A DNA stretch of 64,000 nucleotides, taken from the NCBI GenBank assembly GCA_046350055.1, contig JAXMBC010000001.1, forward strand, positions 2,914,001 to 2,978,000, written 5' to 3'. The DNA is from JAEUIE01 sp046350055. Lineage in GTDB: Bacteria; Planctomycetota; Planctomycetia; Gemmatales; HRBIN36. How positions within the stretch are numbered: position 1 is the stretch's first letter; every line of letters begins with the position of its first letter. Shown here piece by piece: positions 31,520 through 40,222 of this stretch. The notes beneath the pieces are model-generated. The model ran no database searches, was not told the DNA's origin, and saw only the letters and a program-made list of their open reading frames with translations. The position numbers and the translations under genes are program-made.

Positions 31520-33592
31520 CTAATCATCCGTTACAGTTTCGCGGGCGATTTCGTCGATGGTGGTGAGGCCGCGGTTGAGGGCGCGGAGGCCTGCTTCGCG
31601 GAGGGTGCTCATGCCGTACTTGCGGGCACAGGCAGCGAGTTCTTCCGTGGAAGCGTTGGCCATGACGAGATCGCGAATTTCATCGTTGATGGGCATGAAT
31701 TCGTAAATGCCCGAGCGGCCGCGGTAGCCGGTGTTGTTGCAGCGGTCGCAGCCCCGGCCATAGAAGAACTTGAGGTCCTTGGCTGCCGGGTCGGAGGGGC
31801 GGAGGCCCAACTCCATCAGTTGTTCCTGCGAGGGTTCATACTCGGTGCGGCAGTCGACGCAGATCTTGCGGACCAGTCGCTGGGCCATGATGCCTTCGAC
31901 GGTGGCAGTGATGAGGTAGGGTTCCAGGCCCATATCCCGCATACGGGTGATGGTGCTGGCGGCATCATTGGTGTGCAGGGTGCTGAACACGATGTGCCCG
32001 GTGAGCGAGGCCTGCACGGCGATCTGCGCGGTTTCTAGGTCGCGAATCTCACCGACGAGAATCTTGTCGGGATCGTGCCGGAGGATGGCCCGGAGAGCAT
32101 TGGCGAAGGTGACATCGATTTCGGCATTGATGGGAATCTGAACGATGCCATCGATGTCGTACTCCACCGGGTCTTCGGTGGTGATGATCTTTTCGCTGAT
32201 GTCGTTGAGTTCGTTGAGGGCGGAGTAGAGGGTGGTGGTTTTGCCTGCACCGGTGGGGCCGGTGATCAGGATGATGCCGTTGGGCTTCTTGATGAGCTGA
32301 CGGAAGTCGGCAAGCATGTCCTCTTCCATGCCGATCTTGTCGAGATCGAGCTGGACCACGGTGCGGTCGAGAACGCGGATGACCACGCTTTCGCCGAACA
32401 TGGTGGGCAGGACCGAGACTCGCATGTCAACCTGGTTGCCACCGACGTTCAGTTCGATGCGACCATCCTGCGGGAGGCGGCGTTCGGCAATGTCGAGATT
32501 CGACATGACCTTGATACGGCTGCTGATGGCCATGGAGAGGTGGCGAGGCGGCGGGACCATTTCGTAGAGCACGCCATCGCAGCGATAGCGCATCTTGTAT
32601 TCTTCTTCGAACGGTTCGAAGTGAATATCGGAGGCGCGATCTTTGATGCCCAGGAGCATCACCATGTTTAGCAGCTTGCGGACGGGAGCAGCATCCTGCA
32701 GTTCGGTGAGGGCTTCGAGATCGATCGAGGTTTCCTTGGAGAGTCTACCCAGTTCGGGGCTGGCTTCCATTTCCTTGATGATGTCGATGATGCTTTCCTG
32801 CTTGCCGGCGTAGCAGCGGGCCTGGCCTTCGGCGAGTGCCTTGGGCGGCGCGAGCATGGCGGTTACTTCCTTGACGCCGATGAAATTGCGCAAATCGTCG
32901 AGGGCAGGAAGCTGATTCGGGTCACCCAGGGCTACGGTGAGGACGTTGTCCTTCAGGGCGATGGGCACGACCTTGTAGACGGTGGCCATCGTTTCCGGGA
33001 CTTTTTCGATGGCTTCGGACTGGAACTTGACCTCGTTCAGATTGACGAGCTTCATGCCGTACTGTTCGGCAAGAGCCTGGAACAGTTGCTCTTCGGTGAC
33101 CAGGCCACGAGCCAGGGCAGCCTGGCCGACGAGTTGGCCGCCTTCGCGGGCTTCGTTGAGGACTTCCCAGAGCTGGTCTTCTTCGAGCAAGCCGAGATCG
33201 ATCAGAATCTGGCCGAGCTTCTTGCGACCGCCGCTGGAGGCGATCTGCTTCCTGGCGGCGGGGGCAGCGGGCTTGGCAGGAGCTTTGCCAGCCGCAGCTG
33301 CGGTCTTGGGTGGAGGCAGGGGTGCCTTGCCTGCGGGCTGGCCGGGTTTAGGTGGTGGCAATCCGGGTTTGCCGGGAGCTACGCCGGGCTTGGGTGGGGG
33401 CAGACCCGGCTTGGCAGCACCGGGTACCGCGGGTTTGGCACCGGCTGCAGGAGGGGTAGCTGGACGGGCCGGGATGCCAGGCTTGGCCGCGGCTGGCGGT
33501 GTGGCGGGTTTGCCGGTGACAGGCGCGGCAGGACGCTGTGCTCCCGCGGGGGGCACTCCAGGTTTCTGTGGTTGATTGGGCACACCTGACAT
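31520..33592 (-). CDS. gspE: GspE/PilB assembly ATPase with Pro/Ala/Lys-rich N-terminus
   Basis: Cytoplasmic hexameric ATPase powering pseudopilus assembly. Residues 1-120 are low-complexity PxxKPG-type repeats (PGLPPPKPG twice), probably disordered. The N1 domain follows (KKLGQILIDLGLLEEDQLWE, then LVNLNEVKFQSEAIEKVPE). The motor has SDIHFEPFEEEYKMRYRCDG, Walker A GPTGAGKTTT, the Asp box TTEDPVEYDIDGI, Walker B ILVGEIRDLETA and the His box STLHTNDAAS. A Zn site CVDC...CDRC comes near the end. The start has AGGTG 6 bases upstream. A second GspE lies two genes upstream. Confidence 0.94.
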   Translation of the reverse strand: MSGVPNQPQKPGVPPAGAQRPAAPVTGKPATPPAAAKPGIPARPATPPAAGAKPAVPGAAKPGLPPPKPGVAPGKPGLPPPKPGQPAGKAPLPPPKTAAAAGKAPAKPAAPAARKQIASSGGRKKLGQILIDLGLLEEDQLWEVLNEAREGGQLVGQAALARGLVTEEQLFQALAEQYGMKLVNLNEVKFQSEAIEKVPETMATVYKVVPIALKDNVLTVALGDPNQLPALDDLRNFIGVKEVTAMLAPPKALAEGQARCYAGKQESIIDIIKEMEASPELGRLSKETSIDLEALTELQDAAPVRKLLNMVMLLGIKDRASDIHFEPFEEEYKMRYRCDGVLYEMVPPPRHLSMAISSRIKVMSNLDIAERRLPQDGRIELNVGGNQVDMRVSVLPTMFGESVVIRVLDRTVVQLDLDKIGMEEDMLADFRQLIKKPNGIILITGPTGAGKTTTLYSALNELNDISEKIITTEDPVEYDIDGIVQIPINAEIDVTFANALRAILRHDPDKILVGEIRDLETAQIAVQASLTGHIVFSTLHTNDAASTITRMRDMGLEPYLITATVEGIMAQRLVRKICVDCRTEYEPSQEQLMELGLRPSDPAAKDLKFFYGRGCDRCNNTGYRGRSGIYEFMPINDEIRDLVMANASTEELAACARKYGMSTLREAGLRALNRGLTTIDEIARETVTDD

Positions 33593-33649
33593 AGTTCACC
33601 TGAATGAGAAGAGTTACATGATGACCGGAACCAGGCAGCAACTTACTGC

Positions 33650-34810
33650 CTACTCATCTTCATCATCCTCCTCTTCATCATCATCATCGTCGCTGTCATC
33701 CTCGTCGTCGTCGTCCTCTTCATCCTCCAACTGGCCACGTTCGGCGAGGGCAATCTTGGCTGCGAGTTCCGCGGGGCGGGACGACCGCTGCAGGACTTCT
33801 TCCTTTTCGCAGAGGCCTTCCTTCCAGAGCTTGAACAGGCTTTCGTCCAGCAGGAACATGCCGTGTTTGCGGCCAGTCTGGATGCTGGAATCGATACGGT
33901 AGACCTTGTTTTCACGCACCAGATTCTGGATAGCGGGGGTCACCACCATCATTTCGTAAGCGGCAATCAGGCCGTCGGGCTTCTTGGGCAGGAGGGCCTG
34001 GGAGAGCACGCCGATGAGTGCGGTGGAAAGCTGGGTACGAATCTGATCCTGCTGTTCCTTGGGGAACACGTCGACAATTCGGTTGATGGTGGAGGCGGCA
34101 CCGCTGGTGTGCAGCGTGCCAAAGACCAGGTGACCCGTTTCAGCAGCTTCCAGAGCAGCGTGGATCGTTTCCAAGTCTCGCATTTCACCGACGAGGATCA
34201 CATCAGGATCCATACGCAACGCACGTTTGAGAGCTTCGGAGAAGGTCGGTACATCGACACCGATCTCCCGCTGGTTGACGGTTGCTTTCTTATGGGTGTG
34301 GTAGTACTCGATCGGGTCTTCGACAGTGATGATGTGCTTGTCGTAATTGTCGTTGAGGAAGTTGATCATCGAGGCCAGCGAAGTGGTCTTGCCGGAACCC
34401 GTGGGCCCGGTCACCAGCAACAAACCGCGCGGCCGGGTGATGAGCCGGCGGATGGCGTCGGGCATGCGAAGCTGTTCGAAGGTCAGGAACTGCGACGGGA
34501 TGCGGCGACAGACGATGCCGACGTTGCCTTTCTGCTTGAAGACGGCAACACGGAAGCGGCACTTGTCGGAGTAGGCGAAGCCGAAGTCGGTACCACCACG
34601 CTCCTGCAGTTCCTGCTGGCAGCGATCCGGGGTGATGCTCTTCATGAGAGCAGTGGTGTCGTCGGGTTCCAGGATCTTGGCTTCGAGCCTGCGCAATCGC
34701 CCACCAACGCGCAACACAGGAGGTTGCCCAACAGCAATATGCAAGTCGCTGGCTTTGACAGCAAAGACCGTCTCCAGCAACTTCTCCATGAGTACATTCT
34801 GCATCGCCAC
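33650..34810 (-). CDS. pilT: PilT-type retraction ATPase with polyacidic tail
   Basis: PilT drives pilus retraction and twitching. MEKLLETVFAVKASDLHIAVGQPPVLRVGG is the PilT N-domain. Walker A is GPTGSGKTTS, the Asp box TVEDPIEYYH, Walker B ILVGEMRDLETI and the His box GTLHTSGAAST; VLSQALLPKK and the AIRNLI-like AIQNLVREN follow. After residue 360 comes a tail of about 24 Asp/Glu with one Ser, not usual in PilT. The GTG at 34810 has GAGGGG 8 bases upstream; an ATG two codons on is the alternative. A weak promoter (TTGCAT, 16 bases, CATAAT) lies near 34876-34903 on the minus strand. Confidence 0.92.
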   Translation of the reverse strand: MAMQNVLMEKLLETVFAVKASDLHIAVGQPPVLRVGGRLRRLEAKILEPDDTTALMKSITPDRCQQELQERGGTDFGFAYSDKCRFRVAVFKQKGNVGIVCRRIPSQFLTFEQLRMPDAIRRLITRPRGLLLVTGPTGSGKTTSLASMINFLNDNYDKHIITVEDPIEYYHTHKKATVNQREIGVDVPTFSEALKRALRMDPDVILVGEMRDLETIHAALEAAETGHLVFGTLHTSGAASTINRIVDVFPKEQQDQIRTQLSTALIGVLSQALLPKKPDGLIAAYEMMVVTPAIQNLVRENKVYRIDSSIQTGRKHGMFLLDESLFKLWKEGLCEKEEVLQRSSRPAELAAKIALAERGQLEDEEDDDDEDDSDDDDDEEEDDEDE

Positions 34811-35054
34811 AGTGCTATCCCCTCGCTCTTCGTTGGTGGAATGGGTAAGTGGCAACGCCTCATTGGCTCATCATTATTATGCGTGAGGCGTGCCGAGATG
34901 CAAATCCATTGCAGAATTGGTGTGAAAAAACAAATGTCTCGCCAGGAAGGCGTGGACACATGGCTTTATGACTTCGATTTATTTGTATACATCGATTACG
35001 ATGGTGTGTAACTCTGCATCGCTTGTGCATTTTCATACATTGCAATTGCACAGT

Positions 35055-36761
35055 TTATCCTTCGTGATGGCAGGTGCTGAGTACTTCATCAAGCGTCGTG
35101 AAGCCACGCATGGCCTTGAGTACGCCGTCTTCCAGCAGGGTGCGCATGCCACCGAGTCGGGCCTGACGTCTGATGACGGTGGCGGATTCACGCTTGAAAG
35201 TCATCTCGCGTACTGCACCGGTCATCTTCATCATTTCAAAGATGCCCTTACGGCCACGATACCCGGTGTGGTTGCAGTTGGCACACCCGCGACCTCTCAT
35301 GAAGGTGGCGCTGGCGGCCTGCTCTGGTGTAATGCCTGCGGCTTGCAGTTCCGCCTTGGTGGGCATATCCGGCTCTTTGCACTTGGGGCAGACGATGCGC
35401 ACAAGACGCTGGGCCATGACCGCGATCAAGCTGGAAGCTACCAGGAACGGCTGGACGCCGACATCGACAAGGCGGGTGATGGCACTGGGGGCATCATTGG
35501 TGTGGAGGGTGCTGAACACCAAGTGCCCGGTGAGGGAAGCCTGGATAGCGATTTCAGCCGTTTCCACGTCGCGGATTTCACCCACCAGAATGATATTGGG
35601 GGCTTGCCGGAGCATGGCTCGAATGATGCGTGCGAAGTTCAGCCCGATGGAATGCTTGACTTCCACCTGGTTGATGCCTGGCAGGTAGTATTCCACCGGG
35701 TCTTCGGCGGTGATGATCTTGCGGTCAGGCCGGTTCAACTCATTCAAGGCCGAATAGAGGGTAGTGGTCTTGCCGGACCCTGTGGGGCCGGTGACCAGGA
35801 AGATGCCGTTGGGGCGCTTGATGATCTGCTGAAAACGGGCATAGTCCTCTTCGGAGAAGCCCAGATCACGGATATTCACCTGGATATTGGAACGGTCCAG
35901 GATTCGCAGGCAGGCTCCCTGACCATGATTGGTAGGGATAATGCTGACTCGCAAATCGTAGTGCTTGCCAGCCATATGAAACTTGATGCGACCGTCCTGC
36001 GGGCGGCGTTTCTCGCTGATATCGATGCTTCCCATGATCTTGATACGGCTCATCATGGCAGGCAGGAGCCGCTTGGGTGGGCTGTCGCGTTCCACCAGCA
36101 CACCGTCGATACGGTAGCGGACGCGGATGCGGTCTGCGAAAGGCTCGATATGGATATCGGAGGCCCGTAACTGCACTGCTTCCTGGATCATCAGGTTGAC
36201 GAGTTTGACGATTGGGGCGTCGGATTCTGTATTACTGACCGAGGCAGCGGTTGCTTCGGTTTCGGTCGTATCAATCGCAGTATCGGTGAATTCGGCGAGC
36301 ATCGAATCGACTGATTCGGTTTCAGACTGGCCGTAGTACTTGTTGATGGACTCGATAATCTGCTCGCGGGCGGCGAGCACGGGCTGGATGTCCTTGTTCA
36401 GAATGAACGTCAGTTTCTGGATGGTATCCAGATCCATCGGGTCGCTCATGATGACTTTGAGCATGCCGTTTTCCGAGGATAACGGCAGGATGACGTTTTC
36501 ACGGGCGACCGATTCAGGGACGAGTTCCACCACCGCAGCGGGGACCGTCACTTCATCCAGATTAATGGACTGGAGGCCATGATGTTCGGCCATGGCCGAG
36601 ATGACATCATTGGAGGTGCAGTAGCCGAGTTTAACCAGGGCCTCCGGCAGCTTGGCACCGGTCGACTTCTGTACCGCCATGGCTTCCTGCAACTGATCGC
36701 GGCCGATGATCCCTTTTTTCACCAGGATATCGGTGAATTCGCCGCCACGTCCCTTGCTCAT
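35055..36761 (-). CDS. gspE: GspE/PilB assembly ATPase, second copy
   Basis: First gene of the secretion/pilus cluster. MSKGRGGEFTDILVKKGIIGRDQLQEAMAV and LGYCTSNDVISAMAEHHGLQ form the GspE N1 domain. A Ser/Thr/Glu linker (about 148-172) precedes the motor: SDIHIEPFADRIRVRYRIDG, Walker A GPTGSGKTTT, Asp box TAEDPVEYYLPGI, Walker B ILVGEIRDVETA and His box STLHTNDAPS. The Zn motif CPKC...CANC is present. It lacks the Pro-rich N-terminus of the copy at 31520, and motor identity between the two is only moderate, so they are old paralogues. GAGGAAGGG lies about 10 bases before the ATG. Confidence 0.93.
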   Translation of the reverse strand: MSKGRGGEFTDILVKKGIIGRDQLQEAMAVQKSTGAKLPEALVKLGYCTSNDVISAMAEHHGLQSINLDEVTVPAAVVELVPESVARENVILPLSSENGMLKVIMSDPMDLDTIQKLTFILNKDIQPVLAAREQIIESINKYYGQSETESVDSMLAEFTDTAIDTTETEATAASVSNTESDAPIVKLVNLMIQEAVQLRASDIHIEPFADRIRVRYRIDGVLVERDSPPKRLLPAMMSRIKIMGSIDISEKRRPQDGRIKFHMAGKHYDLRVSIIPTNHGQGACLRILDRSNIQVNIRDLGFSEEDYARFQQIIKRPNGIFLVTGPTGSGKTTTLYSALNELNRPDRKIITAEDPVEYYLPGINQVEVKHSIGLNFARIIRAMLRQAPNIILVGEIRDVETAEIAIQASLTGHLVFSTLHTNDAPSAITRLVDVGVQPFLVASSLIAVMAQRLVRIVCPKCKEPDMPTKAELQAAGITPEQAASATFMRGRGCANCNHTGYRGRKGIFEMMKMTGAVREMTFKRESATVIRRQARLGGMRTLLEDGVLKAMRGFTTLDEVLSTCHHEG

Positions 36762-36863
36762 GCGCTGGGTCCCTTCCTCAATGATGTCGCTGCTACAGGC
36801 AGTCTATCTCCATCATGAGTGTACACGCCAGCAGCGTCACCATGCAAGGGATTTCACGACAGG

Positions 36864-37148
36864 TTAGTCGTATTCTGGATCTGTTTCCGGATCATCACCC
36901 AGCAAAACCGGATCAGTGACGAAGCAGCAGGCGACCCTCCAGCCCAGCAACATGCCTACGAAACCACCGAAAAAACCGATCATCAACGGTATCAGCCAGA
37001 AGAGACCACAGGGACGATAGTCAGGCTCGGTCAGGCGCATTGCTTCCACGTGCTTTTGCAAGCGTTCCGATTCCCATTGGAAGCCCATCACCAGGCCGGC
37101 ACCGAAGCCGAGGACGCAGCAGGCTGTGGTAATCACGAATTGTTTCAT
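36864..37148 (-). CDS. Small two-helix membrane protein
   Basis: Function unknown, 94 residues. Two hydrophobic segments, VITTACCVLGFGAGLVMGF (residues 4-22) and LFWLIPLMIGFFGGFVGMLLG (about 48-68), flank a charged loop, and the tail is acidic (DDPETDPEYD). The ATG at 37148 overlaps the stop of the upstream gene by four bases (ATGA), and GGGA lies upstream. It forms a two-gene unit with the 78-residue membrane protein. No family recognised. Confidence 0.6.
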   Translation of the reverse strand: MKQFVITTACCVLGFGAGLVMGFQWESERLQKHVEAMRLTEPDYRPCGLFWLIPLMIGFFGGFVGMLLGWRVACCFVTDPVLLGDDPETDPEYD

Positions 37149-37381
37149 GGTTTTTCCCGATGAGGAACGCCATCGAGATGGAGAAAGAGCCACCAGCCCA
37201 GGACTGCATAGGCACACCCTTGGCCGAGGGGTTGCATGCCAAGGAGAAGAGCATCGATTTTCAGGATAGGCACTTGCTCGAATGCCCCCTCAACCTGCAG
37301 CCAGCCACGCCAGAAGCCGAGCAGAAATCCAACAAACAGGCCTAGATATCCACACAGGGCGACTTTCTGGTCATGGCTCAT
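37145..37381 (-). CDS. Small two-helix membrane protein
   Basis: Function unknown, 78 residues: VALCGYLGLFVGFLLGFWRG (residues 7-26) and LGQGCAYAVLGWWLFLHL (about 52-69) are membrane segments. It is coupled by a four-base ATGA overlap to the next membrane-protein gene, which has a similar two-helix plan and Gly-rich helices (GxxxG-like spacing). The pair may form one complex. It is divergent from ybdK. Confidence 0.6.
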   Translation of the reverse strand: MSHDQKVALCGYLGLFVGFLLGFWRGWLQVEGAFEQVPILKIDALLLGMQPLGQGCAYAVLGWWLFLHLDGVPHREKP

Positions 37382-37531
37382 GACGGCAGCTCGTTGGAAT
37401 TACCCAATGAGATGCATCAGTTGCTTCGTTATTCCCTCAGGTTCTGCAGATCGACAAAGCCACCACTTGTAGTTGCATTTTTCACCCGGTTGTCGCACAA
37501 TCTGTCTAACTATCGCCCTCAAGGAATCGTC

Positions 37532-38644
37532 ATGAAGCCCCCTTCGCTGACCATCGGCATCGAAGAAGAATATCAGATAATCGATCCGAAAACGCGCGAG
37601 CTGAAGTCGTACATCACGCAGATCCTGGAGGAAGGCAAGCTTCTGATGCGGGAAGCAGTGAAAGCGGAACTCCATCAGAGCATGATCGAAGTCGGGACGG
37701 AGATCTGCCGGACGCCTCAGGAAGCACGAAGCGAGATCATTCGTCTGCGCAAAGGCGTAATGGAACTGGCGGGCAAGCACGGGCTGAAGATCGCGGCAGC
37801 GGGCACCCACCCGTTTTCCAGCTGGATCGAGCAGGAAATCACGCCATTCGAGCGTTATCTGGGTGTCTGGAAGGACATGCGTGACCTGGCGCATCAACTC
37901 CTGATCTTTGGAACCCACGTTCACATCGGCATCGAAGACAAGGAATTCATGCTGGATGCCATGAATGTTTCGCGCTACTTTATGCCCCACGTGCTGGCGC
38001 TGTCGACCAGTTCGCCGTTCTGGATGGGCCGCGAGACGGGGCTGAAGAGCTATCGCAGCATCATCTTCCGTCACTTCCCACGCTCGGGCTTACCGCCGAC
38101 GTTCGATTCCTTTGCCCAGTTCAATCAGTTCGTGGATGTGCTGGTGAAGACCAACTGCATTCCCGATGGCACCAAACTCTGGTGGGATGTGCGGCCGAAT
38201 AATCGCTACCCCACGCTCGAATTCCGTCTGTGTGATGTGTGTACCAGGGTCGATGAAGCGGTGTGTATTGCGGCCATCTTCCAGGCGCTGATTGCCAAGC
38301 TGTGGAAGCTTCGCCGCGATAACCTGACGTTCCGCCATTACCCGATGGCCCTGATAGAAGAGAACAAGTGGCGTGCTGTGCGGTATGGTCTGGATGGCAG
38401 CCTGCTGGATCTGGGCAAGCAGACGGAGAAGCCAGCCAAGCATCTCATTCGCGAGTTCCTCACGTGGTTCCTGAGCGATGTGCTGGATGATCTGGGCTCG
38501 CGCAAGGAAGTGGAGTATGCCTTCGACATCTTGGAGAAGGGGTCCAGCGCGGACCGCCAGTTGGCCACGTTCCACAAGACGGGTGATTTGAAGGATGTGG
38601 TGGATCAGTTGATTCGGGAGAGCGAAGAAGGGGTGATTGACTGA
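37532..38644 (+). CDS. ybdK: YbdK-type carboxylate-amine ligase (GCS2 family)
   Basis: ATP-dependent ligase related to plant-type glutamate-cysteine ligase; E. coli YbdK shows weak glutamate-cysteine ligase activity. PSLTIGIEEEYQIIDP is the family N-terminus with its Glu triad. IEVGTEICRTPQEAR, AAAGTHPFSSW, FGTHVHIGIED, STSSPFWMGRETGLKSYRS and WWDVRPNNRYPTLEFRLCD are conserved core motifs. Length 370 equals the family norm. The ATG at 37532 has AAGGAA 6 bases upstream; an upstream extension to 37373 has no family similarity. The real substrate here is not known. Confidence 0.92.
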   Translation: MKPPSLTIGIEEEYQIIDPKTRELKSYITQILEEGKLLMREAVKAELHQSMIEVGTEICRTPQEARSEIIRLRKGVMELAGKHGLKIAAAGTHPFSSWIEQEITPFERYLGVWKDMRDLAHQLLIFGTHVHIGIEDKEFMLDAMNVSRYFMPHVLALSTSSPFWMGRETGLKSYRSIIFRHFPRSGLPPTFDSFAQFNQFVDVLVKTNCIPDGTKLWWDVRPNNRYPTLEFRLCDVCTRVDEAVCIAAIFQALIAKLWKLRRDNLTFRHYPMALIEENKWRAVRYGLDGSLLDLGKQTEKPAKHLIREFLTWFLSDVLDDLGSRKEVEYAFDILEKGSSADRQLATFHKTGDLKDVVDQLIRESEEGVID

Positions 38645-38706
38645 TTAATCCATGACATGTGCAAGGCGCGTTCCTCAGTGTTGCAACGGGAAAGGAAGGC
38701 AACAAC

Positions 38707-40020
38707 ATGTCTGCGAGGAAAAAGGGCCTTTATGGTCTGATCATGTTATTGCTAACAGTGGGGATCGTGCTCTGGTTCCTTAAGCGTGAATGGCCCTACT
38801 ATTCCATCAAGAAGGCTAGTGGGCTGCACACGATAAGCAGGCGTATGAGTGGTGCAGGAGGTTTCGGTTCCTATCGAGTCCACTCCATCACCTTTTCCCT
38901 GAGCGAGTTTAGCGATGAGCAGTTAATCAACCTGATAGGCGACATGATTGCTCTCGATGAAGGTATAGAACTCGATCTACAGGGAACTCAAATCAGTGAT
39001 GCGGGACTGATTTCGCTGCAGAACATGCAGAAGCTGATGCGTGTCAATGTCACCAATACCAAAGTCACTGATACAGGAGTTGAGCAACTGCGACGTGCAA
39101 GACCCTACCTGGCTGTGATCAAGAACTCAGGAAAGGGAACTCTGCCGCCTGGTTGCAGGGACATCATTTGGAGCAACACAGGCAGTCTGATGGCACTGTC
39201 TCTGGTTGAGCTTAACGATTTGGGAGGGGAATCTCACGCATCAACTTTGGTCTGGGATACTTCCACTGAGAAGAAGGTGGGCAAGTCGATCGCTGGTCGC
39301 CCAGTGACGTTTTCTCCTGATGATCAATGGCTGGTCACTCTCGAACATAACATTGTTCATGTATGGGACATCAGCATGTGGTCGGAGCTCTTCAAGTTGG
39401 AGGGAGGGTATTTTGGGGCTGCATTTGATCGCTCCCAACGGTCGCTCTTTCTTTCAAAGTTCGATGGTCAAACGTCGACTCCAACAATTGAACAGTTCAA
39501 CGTTGCTGACAAAAAGTATGTTCGATCTGTTGCGGGTTCTGCGCTACTGCTGGGACGAAGTCAGAATATCGCCGGGCTCAATACCGCTAAACAAGTTGCG
39601 AAGATGTACCATCCTGATTCTGGCGAAATCACAGGCAAGGTGCAAGAGATGAGTAGTCAGACTCGATTTGCGATTGTTAGCAGTAGTGGCCGATTTCTTG
39701 CCTGGATGGTTGATATCGCACTTAATGGTGCCGCAGAGAGTACGATTAGTATCGTGGACTTGCCCAGTGGAAAAGTTGTGAACAACATTACATTACCAAG
39801 CAAGCTTGTACTTCTTGATGGCTGCTTCGATAAGTCGGCACAACGTTTGGCGATCTGCATGGGGATGGAAATTGGAGTTATTGAGGTAGCTACCGGAAAG
39901 CTGCTTCTGCGAAAACAAGATGGGGCAGGTTCTCCTCACCGAGTGATGCTATCCCCGGATGGAAAACGTGTTGCTGCCCTTTTTCCCTATTATTCCGGGA
40001 AATGGTGGCCCGTACAGTAA
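38707..40020 (+). CDS. Membrane-anchored LRR and propeller-repeat protein
   Basis: Function unknown. Residues 8-25 (YGLIMLLLTVGIVLWFL) form a signal anchor. Residues about 75-140 carry leucine-rich-type repeats in the planctomycete style (LDLQGTQISDAGLISLQ, NVTNTKVTDTGVEQL). From about 160 to the end there are WD40/PD40-like blades (VTFSPDDQWLVTLEHNIVHV, VMLSPDGKRVAALFP). The ATG at 38707 has GGAAGG 8 bases upstream. The coding region is AT-richer than neighbours such as ybdK. A hairpin terminator follows. Probably a surface or periplasmic scaffold. Confidence 0.7.
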   Translation: MSARKKGLYGLIMLLLTVGIVLWFLKREWPYYSIKKASGLHTISRRMSGAGGFGSYRVHSITFSLSEFSDEQLINLIGDMIALDEGIELDLQGTQISDAGLISLQNMQKLMRVNVTNTKVTDTGVEQLRRARPYLAVIKNSGKGTLPPGCRDIIWSNTGSLMALSLVELNDLGGESHASTLVWDTSTEKKVGKSIAGRPVTFSPDDQWLVTLEHNIVHVWDISMWSELFKLEGGYFGAAFDRSQRSLFLSKFDGQTSTPTIEQFNVADKKYVRSVAGSALLLGRSQNIAGLNTAKQVAKMYHPDSGEITGKVQEMSSQTRFAIVSSSGRFLAWMVDIALNGAAESTISIVDLPSGKVVNNITLPSKLVLLDGCFDKSAQRLAICMGMEIGVIEVATGKLLLRKQDGAGSPHRVMLSPDGKRVAALFPYYSGKWWPVQ

Positions 40021-40060
40021 TTAGAAGTCATGGTAGATAGCATGATCCTGACATTGAGGA

Positions 40061-40098
40061 CGCGCTGAGAATGGGCAATCCAGGAACTTCTCAGCGCG
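40061..40098. terminator. Hairpin after the LRR/propeller gene
   Basis: CGCGCTGAGAA pairs perfectly with TTCTCAGCGCG across a 16-base loop, followed by GAATTCCTTGC. Confidence 0.5.
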
Positions 40099-40222
40099 GA
40101 ATTCCTTGCTCGCTATCTTTTCGCACAGTAGTCGATCTCAAGATTTCCTGGCCGTTTCATCCCGATTTGCGGATGACTGGCTATAGTGACCTCAACATTT
40201 CAACACCTCACGAGGCCCTATC

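Noticed and set aside
33863..36170. Long plus-strand frames opposite pilT and gspE
   Set aside because: The minus strand holds complete, motif-rich ATPases; the plus frames have none.
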